The notes under the pieces are model-generated. The model saw only the letters and a list, made by a program, of their open reading frames with translations, searched no databases and was not told the origin of the DNA. Of a stretch of 41,833 bases of DNA, positions 1-7,158 are shown piece after piece (the first letter of the stretch is position 1; every line of letters starts with the position of its first letter). A program made the translations under genes and the position numbers. Origin of the DNA: Pseudomonadota bacterium (GTDB lineage Bacteria > Myxococcota > Myxococcia > Myxococcales > Myxococcaceae); NCBI GenBank assembly GCA_023423535.1, contig JAFAFL010000115.1:1-41833 (forward strand), given 5' to 3'.

Positions 1-146
1 CTTTTCGGGGGCGCGGCGCGCGGCAGAATTCGAGGGAAGTGTTCGCTTTACAGCGCCCTACCCGGGAGGGGAAAAGCCCACGCAGCGTCCGCTTTGCGGC
101 CGTCACGGGGGTTGTTGGGGCCGGACATTCAGGGAGCAACGATTCG

Positions 147-1499
147 ATGAGAAACGTCTTTCTCGCGGCCCTTGCCGCGCTCGTCTCCGGTGTGGTGACG
201 GTCGCCTGCAGTGGGAGCGGTGGTAACCTCTGTGAGTCCCGCAACGTCCGCTGCGAATCGCCGCTGACGTGCGACCCGGACGACGGCGTCTGCAAGTGCG
301 GCGGCCCGGGCGGTACGGAGTGCCAGGAGGGCTCCGCCTGCGACTCGGACTCGAACACCTGTCTTTCCACGCTCTGCGCGGGCGTCTCCTGTGGCGGCGC
401 GAACCAGAACGGCTACGACTGCGACCGGCTCGACGGCACCTGCAAGTGCGGCGGGACGGGCGGCACCGTCTGCGCCGAGGGCCAGGTCTGCAACCCGGCG
501 ACGAAGTCCTGCCAGCCGGCGGCGTCCTGCGACCAGGTCGCCTGTCCGCAGAACACCGTCTGCGACCCGACGACGGTGACCTGCATGTGCGGCACCTCGG
601 TCTGCGCCCAGGGCCAGGCCTGCTCGGTCGCCGCGGACAACACGAAGGTGTGCGCGGACGACCTCTGCTCCGGCGTGACCTGCCTCGGGGCGACCACCTG
701 TGACCCGACCGACGGCCGCTGCAAGTGCAACGGCGTGGCCTGCCAGAGCGGCGAGCTCTGCGGCTGCCCCCAGGGCGCGGACGCGGGCACCTGCGACGAC
801 GCGCAGCGGACCTGCCGCTCGGGCAGCGCCTGCGCGAACGTGACCTGCGGCGGCGGCACCACCTGCGACCCGGCGGACGGCCGGTGCAAGTGCGGCGGTC
901 CGGGCGGCCCGGCCTGCGGTTCGGGCCAGGTCTGCTCGCTGCAGAACCTCCAGTGCCAGGGCGGCGACCAGTGCCAGACCCCGGACGGCGGCAACGTCAT
1001 CTGCACCGGCGGCACCTCGTGTGACCCGGAGAACGGGCGCTGCAAGTGCGGCGGCCGCGGCGGCGACGAGTGCGACGACGGGACGGACGGCGGGCTGGCC
1101 GAGACCTGCGTGCAGTCGCTCTTCTCCCAGGCCTGCCGCCCGCGCTGCGACGTGCGCCTGCAGGACTGCCCCTCCGGCACCTACTGCTACTGGGACACCA
1201 CCGCGAAGACGCCGACGGCGTACTGCTCGGTGCCCTCGAGCAACCGCGTGGCCGGCCAGGGCTGCACCGCGGCGACGGACTGCTTCACCACCAACCCGAC
1301 CCCGAAGGGCCTGCTCTGCAACGGCCTCGGCACCTTCGACATGCCGGGCAGCACCGGCTTCTGCCGCACCTACTGCGACACCACGGTCGGCAACCAGAGC
1401 TGCCCCGCGTTCGGCCCCACCGGCCAGGCGCTGCCGCCGCAGAAGTGCACCCAGATCCCCGGCGCGTCCGGCGGCTGGGGCTTCTGCGAGAACCAGTAG
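147..1499 (+). CDS. Cys-rich repeat lipoprotein
   Basis: A 450-residue exported lipoprotein of unknown function. The N-terminus has a short signal peptide ending in a lipobox (VTVAC, Cys21). The start at 147 is preferred over the in-frame start at 39 because it begins directly at the signal peptide and has AGGGAG about 10 bases upstream. The body carries about six copies of a ~35-residue unit with the core CDPxxGxCKCGGxGG followed by C-x(4-5)-G-x-x-C, seen at roughly residues 45-360; copies 3 and 4 are shortened. The last ~100 residues have a different Cys pattern and no repeats. Such disulfide-rich tandem units are common in secreted myxobacterial proteins, so a cell-surface binding or structural role is plausible but is inference. 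It is followed by an intrinsic terminator, which makes it a single-gene unit at its 3' end. Its upstream neighbour lies outside the window. Confidence 0.85.
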   Translation: MRNVFLAALAALVSGVVTVACSGSGGNLCESRNVRCESPLTCDPDDGVCKCGGPGGTECQEGSACDSDSNTCLSTLCAGVSCGGANQNGYDCDRLDGTCKCGGTGGTVCAEGQVCNPATKSCQPAASCDQVACPQNTVCDPTTVTCMCGTSVCAQGQACSVAADNTKVCADDLCSGVTCLGATTCDPTDGRCKCNGVACQSGELCGCPQGADAGTCDDAQRTCRSGSACANVTCGGGTTCDPADGRCKCGGPGGPACGSGQVCSLQNLQCQGGDQCQTPDGGNVICTGGTSCDPENGRCKCGGRGGDECDDGTDGGLAETCVQSLFSQACRPRCDVRLQDCPSGTYCYWDTTAKTPTAYCSVPSSNRVAGQGCTAATDCFTTNPTPKGLLCNGLGTFDMPGSTGFCRTYCDTTVGNQSCPAFGPTGQALPPQKCTQIPGASGGWGFCENQ

Positions 1500-1528
1500 C
1501 CGGTAGCCGGCTCCGGCCGGGATGAGAG

Positions 1529-1568
1529 GGCGCTCCGCTTCCCAGTGAGGCGGGGCGCCTTTTTCTTT
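1529..1568 (+). terminator. Intrinsic terminator after the Cys-rich lipoprotein
   Basis: A 10-bp stem (ggcgctccgc with gcggggcgcc, one G-U pair) and an 11-base loop are followed by a T-rich tract (TTTTTCTTT). It lies 30 bases after the stop of the lipoprotein gene and ends just before the operator-like palindrome of the next gene, so the two genes are separate transcription units. Confidence 0.8.
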
Positions 1569-1574
1569 GGCTCT

Positions 1575-1592
1575 GTTGACACGCCTGTCAAC
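1575..1592. promoter_or_regulatory. Perfect palindrome upstream of acyl-CoA dehydrogenase
   Basis: The sequence GTTGACA-cgcc-TGTCAAC is a perfect inverted repeat with 7-base arms and a 4-base spacer, ending 19 bases before the acyl-CoA dehydrogenase ATG. The left arm contains a consensus -35 hexamer (TTGACA), although the matching -10 position (TGAGAA) is poor. It is the size and form of an operator for a dimeric regulator. TetR- or MerR-type regulators of acyl-CoA catabolism are possible binders, but no regulator gene is adjacent, so this is inference. Confidence 0.5.
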
Positions 1593-1611
1593 GCGGGGTG
1601 AGAAACGGTCC

Positions 1612-2769
1612 ATGACGCATACCGCGACCGTGGCGAGGCCCTTCAGCGAGGATCACGAGACCTTCCGCAAGACCGCGCGCGCCTGGGTGGAGCGGGAGCT
1701 TCAGCCGCACGCGCTGGAGTGGGACCGGGAGGGGATCTTCCCGCGCGAGGTCTTCAAGAAGGCCGGCGAGCTGGGCCTTCTGGGGATCAGCCACGACCCG
1801 AAGTACGGCGGGAGCGGGCTCGACTACTGGTACGTGACCGCGTTCACCGAGGAGCTGTCGCGCTCGTACAACGCGGGCGTGAACATGGCGCTGCTCGTCC
1901 AGAGCCAGATGGCCACGCCGATCATCAACGAGATCGGCACCGACGAGCAGAAGCGCGAGTTCCTCGCCCCGGCGCTGGCAGGCGAGAAGATCGCCGCGCT
2001 GGGGGTGAGCGAGCCGGGCTGCGGTTCCGACGTGGCGAACATCAAGACCACCGCCCGCCGCGAGGGCGACGAGTACGTGATCAACGGCTCGAAGATGTGG
2101 ATCACCAACGGGACGCGAGCGGACTTCATCACGCTGGCGGTGCGCACCGGTGAGGCGGGCTACGGCGGGATCTCGCTGGTGACCTTCCCCACCGACGTGA
2201 AGGGCTTCGGGGTGTCGAAGAAGCTCGACAAGGTGGGGAACCTTTCGTCCGACACGGCGATCCTCTACTTCGAGGACTGCCGAATTCCCGCGCGTTACGT
2301 GCTCGGCGAGGAGAACGAGGGCTTCTACCACATCATGACGAACTTCCAGGGCGAGCGGCTCGTGGGAGCGATCATGGCGGTGGCGGGGATGGACCGGATG
2401 ATCGAGGACGCCATCCGGTATGGCCACGAGCGCGAGGCGTTCGGCCGGCCGATCATCAAGTACCAGGTGTGGCGCCACAAGTTCGTCGAGCACCTCGCGG
2501 CGGTGGAGGCGGCGCGGCGGCTGACGTACCTCGCGGTGGACCTCTTCGACCGGAAGGAGAACCCGGTGAAGGAGATCTCCATGGCGAAGCTCTTCGCCGG
2601 AGATCTGGCGCAGAAGGTGGCGTACGACTGCCAGCAGTTCTACGGCGGGATGGGCTACATCGACGAGACGCACATCGCCCGGGCGTGGCGGGACGTGCGG
2701 CTCATCACCATCGGCGGCGGCACCAGCGAGGTGATGAAGGAGATCATCTCCAAGCTCTCGGGGTTCTGA
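1612..2769 (+). CDS. Acyl-CoA dehydrogenase (LCAD/IVD-type active site)
   Basis: A 385-residue flavoenzyme, the usual family length, that would catalyse FAD-dependent alpha,beta-dehydrogenation of an acyl-CoA in fatty acid or branched-chain amino acid breakdown, passing electrons to ETF. Visible family marks are LGVSEPGCGSD at residues ~130-140, KMWITNG shortly after, REAFGRPI near residue 270 and a C-terminal GGGTSEVMKEII. The Glu found in the C-terminal loop of medium- and short-chain enzymes is Gly here. A Glu in FQGERLVG (Glu248) sits where long-chain acyl-CoA and isovaleryl-CoA dehydrogenases keep their catalytic base, so substrate preference is probably long or branched; the exact substrate cannot be read. 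The ATG at 1612 follows GGGGTGAG; an upstream TTG at 1567 would run through the terminator and operator and is rejected. The stop is one base before the next start, so the following lipoprotein is probably co-transcribed. Confidence 0.93.
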   Translation: MTHTATVARPFSEDHETFRKTARAWVERELQPHALEWDREGIFPREVFKKAGELGLLGISHDPKYGGSGLDYWYVTAFTEELSRSYNAGVNMALLVQSQMATPIINEIGTDEQKREFLAPALAGEKIAALGVSEPGCGSDVANIKTTARREGDEYVINGSKMWITNGTRADFITLAVRTGEAGYGGISLVTFPTDVKGFGVSKKLDKVGNLSSDTAILYFEDCRIPARYVLGEENEGFYHIMTNFQGERLVGAIMAVAGMDRMIEDAIRYGHEREAFGRPIIKYQVWRHKFVEHLAAVEAARRLTYLAVDLFDRKENPVKEISMAKLFAGDLAQKVAYDCQQFYGGMGYIDETHIARAWRDVRLITIGGGTSEVMKEIISKLSGF

Positions 2770-2770
2770 G

Positions 2771-3442
2771 GTGAAAGACGTGCGACGTGAAGCGGGAGGG
2801 GTCTTCGTGGCCGCGGTGGTGGCGGTGGCGGCGTCCGGGCTCTGGGGCTGCCCGGGCGGGGCCGAGGGCGAGTGCGAGGTGGACGCGGACTGCGGCGAGG
2901 GCCTCTTCTGCCAGGTGGAGACGAAGCTCTGCCTCGAGCCTGCGCCGTCCGGCGGGGCCTGCAGCGAGGCGGGGAACCTCGTGCGCAACGGCTCGTTCGA
3001 GTGCGGCGCCGACGGGTGGATGAAGTCCTTCGCCAACTTCGAGATGACGGTGGTGGAGGAGGGCGCGAAGGCCGGCGGCAAGGCGCTGCGGCTCACGTCC
3101 ACCGGAAGCTCGACCTTCCACGCCTCCAGCGAGGAGTTCACGATGGCTCCGGGCACCGTCTGCGCGCGCGGCTGGCTGCGGGGCACGACGAAGGACGGGC
3201 ACTTCCGCGTCGTCTGGGCTCCGACGGACGGATCCGGGGGCCGGATGGAGAACTTCTCGCAGCCGATGAAGCCCGACGAGTGGGCGCAGGTCCAGCCGTC
3301 GCGTCCCTTCTCCTTCGCGCTGCCGAAGGAGTCGAAGGTGCATGTGCGGATCAGCGCCCAGGGCGAGAGCACGGGATCGTGGCTCGAGGCCGACGGCGTG
3401 AGGGTGTGGCACTCGGCAGACGGCTCCTGCGCCGAGCCGTAG
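2771..3442 (+). CDS. Lipoprotein with carbohydrate-binding-like domain
   Basis: A 223-residue exported lipoprotein beginning at a GTG one base after the acyl-CoA dehydrogenase stop. A hydrophobic N-terminus ends in the lipobox SGLWGC (Cys27). A short Cys-rich segment follows (CEVDADCGEGLFC). From residue ~70 there is a beta-rich domain starting NLVRNGSFECGADGW, the opening typical of CBM4/9-type jelly-roll modules, then a short aliphatic strand pattern to the end. No catalytic motif is visible. The role is probably binding of a glycan or other ligand at the outer surface (inference from fold resemblance only). The M6-like protease starts 41 bases downstream in the same direction, so the two could act together on an extracellular substrate. 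Confidence 0.75.
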   Translation: MKDVRREAGGVFVAAVVAVAASGLWGCPGGAEGECEVDADCGEGLFCQVETKLCLEPAPSGGACSEAGNLVRNGSFECGADGWMKSFANFEMTVVEEGAKAGGKALRLTSTGSSTFHASSEEFTMAPGTVCARGWLRGTTKDGHFRVVWAPTDGSGGRMENFSQPMKPDEWAQVQPSRPFSFALPKESKVHVRISAQGESTGSWLEADGVRVWHSADGSCAEP

Positions 3443-3483
3443 CCAGCCTCGCGGTAGAGGGCGGGGGTAAGGTCGCGGGCGTG

Positions 3484-5016
3484 ATGCGCTCCCTCGTCTC
3501 GATTGCCTGCGCCCTGTGCGCCGTGCTCGTGCTCCGGCCGGCGCCGGCGCGCGCCGACTACATGGACCACTTCGCGGTCCGCAACGACGTGGGGCCGCGG
3601 AAGGCGCCGTACCTCGGCCGGTCGAAGCTGCTCGTCATCCCGGTGGAGGTGAAGGGGAGCGCGCCCATCGATCTCGAGCGGGTGCGCCACTTCTTCTCGC
3701 CGGACGATCTACAGGGCTTCGTGCACTACTTCCGCACAGCCTCGCTCGGGCGCTTCGAGCCGGAGGTGACGGTGGCGCCCGTCGTCCACTTCGACGAGTG
3801 CCCGCTGCCGAAGGAGCAGTTCCCCACCTGCACCATCGCGCGCGGGGACATCAACGCGTTCAGCGCCGGCATGGACATGATGCGTGAAGTGGTGCGGCGC
3901 GCGGACGGGCTCGGCGTGGACTTCGCGGCGCACGACGTCAACGGGCGCAACGGTGAGCGCGACGGCTGGGCGGACGGGGTGATGCTGCTCGCCAACGTGC
4001 CCTTCGGCGGGATCGCGTTCCCGTTCGCCTACTTCAACCGCGACGACAACCTCGCGGGCGGCAACGGCGGGCCGCTGATCGTCGACGGCACGAAGCTCGG
4101 CCACTTCGCCATCGCGGGGCGGATGGACGTGCACGTGATGGTGCACGAGTTCGGGCACCTCCTCGGGCTGACCGACCTCTACGACGAGAGCGGGCAGTAC
4201 GACGGGCTGCACTTCTCGGTGATGGGCGCGTGGGGCTACGACCCGAAGATCCCGCTGCCGGACGCGGAGACGCGCTACCGGCTGCGCTGGGGGAGCGTCA
4301 CCCAGGTCACCTCATCGGGGCGGTACCGGCTCTCGCCTGCCGAGAGCTCGGGCGAGCTTCTGAGGCTGGGGACGGGGAGCGAGTACTTCCTCGTGGAGAA
4401 CCGCGGGCCGGGCGGCCGATTCGACGGTGAATTCACTGCGCGGGGGCTCGTCGTCACCCACGTCGATCGAACGGTGAAGCTCAGCGGCGAAGAGGGCCGC
4501 TTCGTGGACCGGATCCTCGACTGCGTGAACTGCGACCCATGGCACCCGTACATCCGCATCGTGGAGGCAGATGGGAGGTTCGACCTGCAGCGGGGCGGGA
4601 GGCCGGACTACGCGCAGGACCTCTTCCGCGAGGGCGACGAGCTCGGGCCGGATGCGAGCGGGATCCCGCTGTCGGCGACGCATGCGGTGCAGAGCACGAA
4701 CCTCTACTCGGGCGCGCAGACGGGCTTTGCCATCCGGGAGATCAGCGTTCGAGACGACGGGGCCATCGAGCTGACGGTGGAGGCGCCTTCGGCGGTGGGC
4801 GAGGCGGACGCCTGCGCAGAGCCGCTGTGCACCGGCGACCTCTCGGGGCCCGGCTGCGTCCCGGTGAACTGCGCGCGCGAGGAGGAGGGGCCTCCGTTCG
4901 GCGACGACGAGGGGTGTGGCGGTTGTGCCTCGACGAGCGGGAGCGGTGGTGCCTGGGCGCTGGCGGGGCTGCTGGCGCTCGTGGCGCGAGGAGGGCGGCG
5001 CGCTACCGCTTCTTGA
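3484..5016 (+). CDS. Secreted M6-like zinc metallopeptidase with MYXO-CTERM-like tail
   Basis: A 510-residue exported protease. A cleavable signal peptide (residues 1-26, ending PARADY) precedes a domain with the zinc site HEFGHLLGLTD (His221, Glu222, His225, Asp231), the HExxHxxGxxD pattern of metzincin-like and M6 immune-inhibitor-type peptidases. A Met-turn candidate (FSVMGAWGYD) follows about 20 residues later. The C-terminus (~residues 478-510) has a Gly/Ser-rich segment with cysteines (GCGGCAST), a hydrophobic helix (WALAGLLALVA) and a basic end (RGGRR). This is the layout of the MYXO-CTERM sorting signal, in which the cysteines mark the processing and lipid-anchoring site, so the mature enzyme is probably surface-anchored. 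The ATG at 3484 is preferred; a GTG lies one codon earlier. The last 14 bases overlap the convergent zinc-ribbon gene. Confidence 0.88.
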   Translation: MRSLVSIACALCAVLVLRPAPARADYMDHFAVRNDVGPRKAPYLGRSKLLVIPVEVKGSAPIDLERVRHFFSPDDLQGFVHYFRTASLGRFEPEVTVAPVVHFDECPLPKEQFPTCTIARGDINAFSAGMDMMREVVRRADGLGVDFAAHDVNGRNGERDGWADGVMLLANVPFGGIAFPFAYFNRDDNLAGGNGGPLIVDGTKLGHFAIAGRMDVHVMVHEFGHLLGLTDLYDESGQYDGLHFSVMGAWGYDPKIPLPDAETRYRLRWGSVTQVTSSGRYRLSPAESSGELLRLGTGSEYFLVENRGPGGRFDGEFTARGLVVTHVDRTVKLSGEEGRFVDRILDCVNCDPWHPYIRIVEADGRFDLQRGGRPDYAQDLFREGDELGPDASGIPLSATHAVQSTNLYSGAQTGFAIREISVRDDGAIELTVEAPSAVGEADACAEPLCTGDLSGPGCVPVNCAREEEGPPFGDDEGCGGCASTSGSGGAWALAGLLALVARGGRRATAS

Positions 5017-5290
5017 AGAGGAGCTCGGCGGCGGTGAGCAGCTCGGCCTTCTTCTCCGCGGCGTGCAGTCCGCCCTCGCCGATCTGGAAGAGCTCGCAGA
5101 AGTTCGCCGAGTCCTTGTCCGAGGGCACCTCCGCGAACGGCTCCTTGCAGCCCTTCGCCACGCTGAGGTCGAAGTGGCGGCAGTGCCGGCAGGCGTGCAG
5201 CTCCGCCTCGCAGTTCGGGCACAGGTCGCGCCGCCCGACCTGGTTGCCCACGATGTCCAGCCGATGACCACACTGCCCGCAACCCGTCAT
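5003..5290 (-). CDS. Small zinc-ribbon protein
   Basis: A 95-residue cytoplasmic protein beginning MTGCGQCGHRLD. The start is chosen because AGAGGA lies a few bases upstream; a longer frame beginning at 5356 has no such site. It contains a CxxC pair at residues 4-7, a second pair (CPNC), then CRHC with HFD, a single Cys (GCKEP) and a closing Cys in ANFCELF. At least eight cysteines could bind two zinc ions. The arrangement CRxCxxF...C..P.AE...DK..ANFC recurs in small uncharacterised proteins of many Gram-negative bacteria as far as I recall; their function is not established. It is convergent with the M6 protease (14-base overlap) and divergent from the secreted protein at 5377. Confidence 0.75.
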   Translation of the reverse strand: MTGCGQCGHRLDIVGNQVGRRDLCPNCEAELHACRHCRHFDLSVAKGCKEPFAEVPSDKDSANFCELFQIGEGGLHAAEKKAELLTAAELLFKKR

Positions 5291-5376
5291 GGATTCCTCT
5301 CGATGGGAGCTTACAATGCGCGGCCTTTTTCTCAGCCAGCACACCACGTCCCACACGTCCCAGGAGTGATGAACCG

Positions 5377-6024
5377 ATGCGCCGTCTGATCCTCGCCGCA
5401 GTGCTCGCGCCCACCTTCGCCCTCGCCCAGGGGGCGGCCGACATGACGGCGGACGAGTTCAAGATGTACCGCCAGTGGCAGAAGGCGATGAACGACCCCC
5501 GCGTGCAGAAGATGAAGCCCGAGTCGCGCAACGGGGCGATCGCCAAGGACGCGAAGTTCAAGCTGAAGGAGATGGAGGCCGCGGTCGCGAAGGGCGAGGC
5601 GGCGGGCGATCTCAAGGCCGGCTGCGAGAGCGCGATCAAGCAGGGGCTTTCGGGGACGGACCTCGGCAGCCGGCTGGGCACCATCGAGGTGGACACCTCC
5701 GAGCCGCACGCGGTGGCCTACGTGCAGTGGATGAACGCGGACCAGAAGCAGCTCGAGGAGGAGGCCGCGCTCGCGGCGGTGAACACCGCGAAGGCCTGCC
5801 CGCTGCTCTCCACCATCCAGGTGTGGGCGCAGGATCAGAGCGCGCCGAAGACCCGCGTGTTCCAGGCGCTGATCAGCCAGACCGCGGCGTCGCGGATCAA
5901 CCCGGATCGGATCAAGGACTTCGCGGACACGCGCTTCATCCGGCTCTTCGAGAACGTGAAGAACGCGGCGAACGGCGACGTGATCGTTCCCGACGCGGCG
6001 CCCTCTGAAGGCGCAGCTCAGTAG
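5377..6024 (+). CDS. Secreted protein of unknown function
   Basis: A 215-residue protein with a cleavable signal peptide (MRRLILAAVLAPTFALAQG, likely cut after residue 18). The mature part is mostly amphipathic helix, rich in Lys, Ala and Asp, with two cysteines (in KAGCES and AKACPL) that could form one disulfide. There is no domain I recognise. The start follows AGGAG at 5362-5366. It is transcribed away from the zinc-ribbon gene and toward the small membrane protein gene, so it is a single-gene unit. A periplasmic location is the only inference I would make. Confidence 0.7.
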   Translation: MRRLILAAVLAPTFALAQGAADMTADEFKMYRQWQKAMNDPRVQKMKPESRNGAIAKDAKFKLKEMEAAVAKGEAAGDLKAGCESAIKQGLSGTDLGSRLGTIEVDTSEPHAVAYVQWMNADQKQLEEEAALAAVNTAKACPLLSTIQVWAQDQSAPKTRVFQALISQTAASRINPDRIKDFADTRFIRLFENVKNAANGDVIVPDAAPSEGAAQ

Positions 6025-6027
6025 AAG

Positions 6028-6042
6028 CGAAGGGCCCCTTCG
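6028..6042. terminator. Short hairpin between convergent genes
   Basis: Inverted repeat cgaaggg-c-cccttcg fills the 18-base gap between two convergent genes. There is no T tract in either direction, so it would need to act as a pause or stabilising 3' hairpin; termination is only a possibility. Confidence 0.3.
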
Positions 6043-6399
6043 TCAGCGGACGGCGACGGGGCCTTCGATCCGCTCTTCGGTCAGTGCGAGGCGGTGGCGC
6101 AGCCAGTTCACCCAGGCCGCCACCGCGAACGCCAGCGCGAGGATCACCAACAGCTCGCCGCCGCCCCGCCACGCGTGGACTTGCGAGAGCACGTCGCGCC
6201 GGGCGTTGAGCGTCTGAAGCTGGGCCTCGGCGTGGCTGCCGTCGAAGGTCAGCGCGTATTCGAAGCCTTCGGCGGTGCCGCGCTCGAGCAGCCAGCGCGC
6301 CTCCTGGCCGAGCCCGTGCGCGTAGACGAAGCAGCCCGCGGCCGCGCCGGCGCAGAGGGCCGAGAGCAACAGGCTCACCCACACGTTCCGTGACCGCAC
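6043..6399 (-). CDS. Small two-helix membrane protein
   Basis: A 118-residue inner-membrane protein of unknown function. Hydrophobic segments lie at residues ~8-27 and ~80-98, with a hydrophilic loop between that contains a predicted helix (ARRDVLSQVHAW). The short tail after the second helix is basic and then acidic (RHRLALTEERIE). The GTG start is well supported: GGAGGAGG lies 6 bases upstream. It is divergent from rlmE; the two starts are 69 bases apart. No family is recognised. Confidence 0.65.
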   Translation of the reverse strand: MRSRNVWVSLLLSALCAGAAAGCFVYAHGLGQEARWLLERGTAEGFEYALTFDGSHAEAQLQTLNARRDVLSQVHAWRGGGELLVILALAFAVAAWVNWLRHRLALTEERIEGPVAVR

Positions 6400-6468
6400 G
6401 CGGGACCTCCTCCCGCCGGGCGTAGGGCTTTGCCGCAGCGGTCTCGGATGGTAGGGACGGCGCTACCC

Positions 6469-7086
6469 ATGGGGAAGCCCTACAGACCCAAGGACCACTT
6501 CTTCCAGAAAGCGAAGAAAGAGGGTCTGCGCGCGCGCTCGGCGTTCAAGATCGAGGAGATTTCGAAGCGCTTCGGAATCTTCAAGCGCGGCGGTCGCGTG
6601 CTGGATCTCGGCGCCGCTCCGGGCGGATTCGTGCAGGTGATCGCGGAGCTCGTCGGGCCGACGGGAAAGGTCATCGGCATCGACCTGCAGCCGATCAAGC
6701 CGTTCAACCTGCCGCAGGTGCAGACCGCGGTGCTCGACGTGCTCGCGGACGACTTCCGCAAGAAGCTGTCGGAGCTGTACGACGGACCGTTCGACGCGGT
6801 GATCAGCGACCTCGCGCCGAAGACCACCGGCATCAAGGTCACCGACGAGGCGCGCTCCTTCCGGCTCGCGGAGCTGGCGCTGGAGCTCGCCGGCGAGCGG
6901 GGAGTGCCGGGCTCGGCCTTCATCGCCAAGCTCTTCATGGGCCGCGACTTCGAGGCGTTCCGCGACTCGGTGCGCGAAGGCTACGAAGAGGTGAAGATCG
7001 TCCGCCCCGAGGCCACCCGTGGCGCGTCGATGGAGGTCTACGTGGTGGGCCTGCGCCGGAAGGGCACCGCGCCCGCCGCGCCGTAG
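6469..7086 (+). CDS. rlmE: 23S rRNA (uridine-2'-O-)-methyltransferase RlmE (FtsJ/RrmJ)
   Basis: A 205-residue SAM-dependent methyltransferase, close to E. coli RlmE (209). In E. coli this enzyme methylates the 2'-OH of U2552 in the ribosomal A-loop during 50S assembly. The full K-D-K-E catalytic tetrad is visible: Lys27 (in RSAFKIEE), Asp114 (VISDLAP), Lys154 (FIAKLFMG) and Glu189 (GASMEVYVVG). The SAM-binding loop is LDLGAAPGGF (residues ~45-54). The start at 6469 gives MGKPYRPKDHF, fitting the family N-terminus; in-frame starts at 6430 and 6448 would add residues with no family match. AGGGACGG lies about 10 bases upstream. No FtsH gene is adjacent, unlike in enterobacteria. The alpha-2-macroglobulin gene starts 72 bases downstream. 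Confidence 0.95.
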   Translation: MGKPYRPKDHFFQKAKKEGLRARSAFKIEEISKRFGIFKRGGRVLDLGAAPGGFVQVIAELVGPTGKVIGIDLQPIKPFNLPQVQTAVLDVLADDFRKKLSELYDGPFDAVISDLAPKTTGIKVTDEARSFRLAELALELAGERGVPGSAFIAKLFMGRDFEAFRDSVREGYEEVKIVRPEATRGASMEVYVVGLRRKGTAPAAP

Positions 7087-7158
7087 CGGCGCAGGGGTCG
7101 CTCGGCAGCGCGAAGTTTTGGAACGATCCGCGGTCGGCCTGCGTCCTACAGTGCCGCC

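Noticed and set aside
5331..5340. T-rich run (CCTTTTTCTC) as a terminator
   Set aside because: No stem precedes it in the plus direction, and it lies in a divergent promoter region where no gene ends.
7112..7152. GGAAC with a downstream GTC as an ECF-type promoter before the alpha-2-macroglobulin gene
   Set aside because: The spacing is 18-19 bases, longer than usual for such promoters, and the -10 part is not distinctive.
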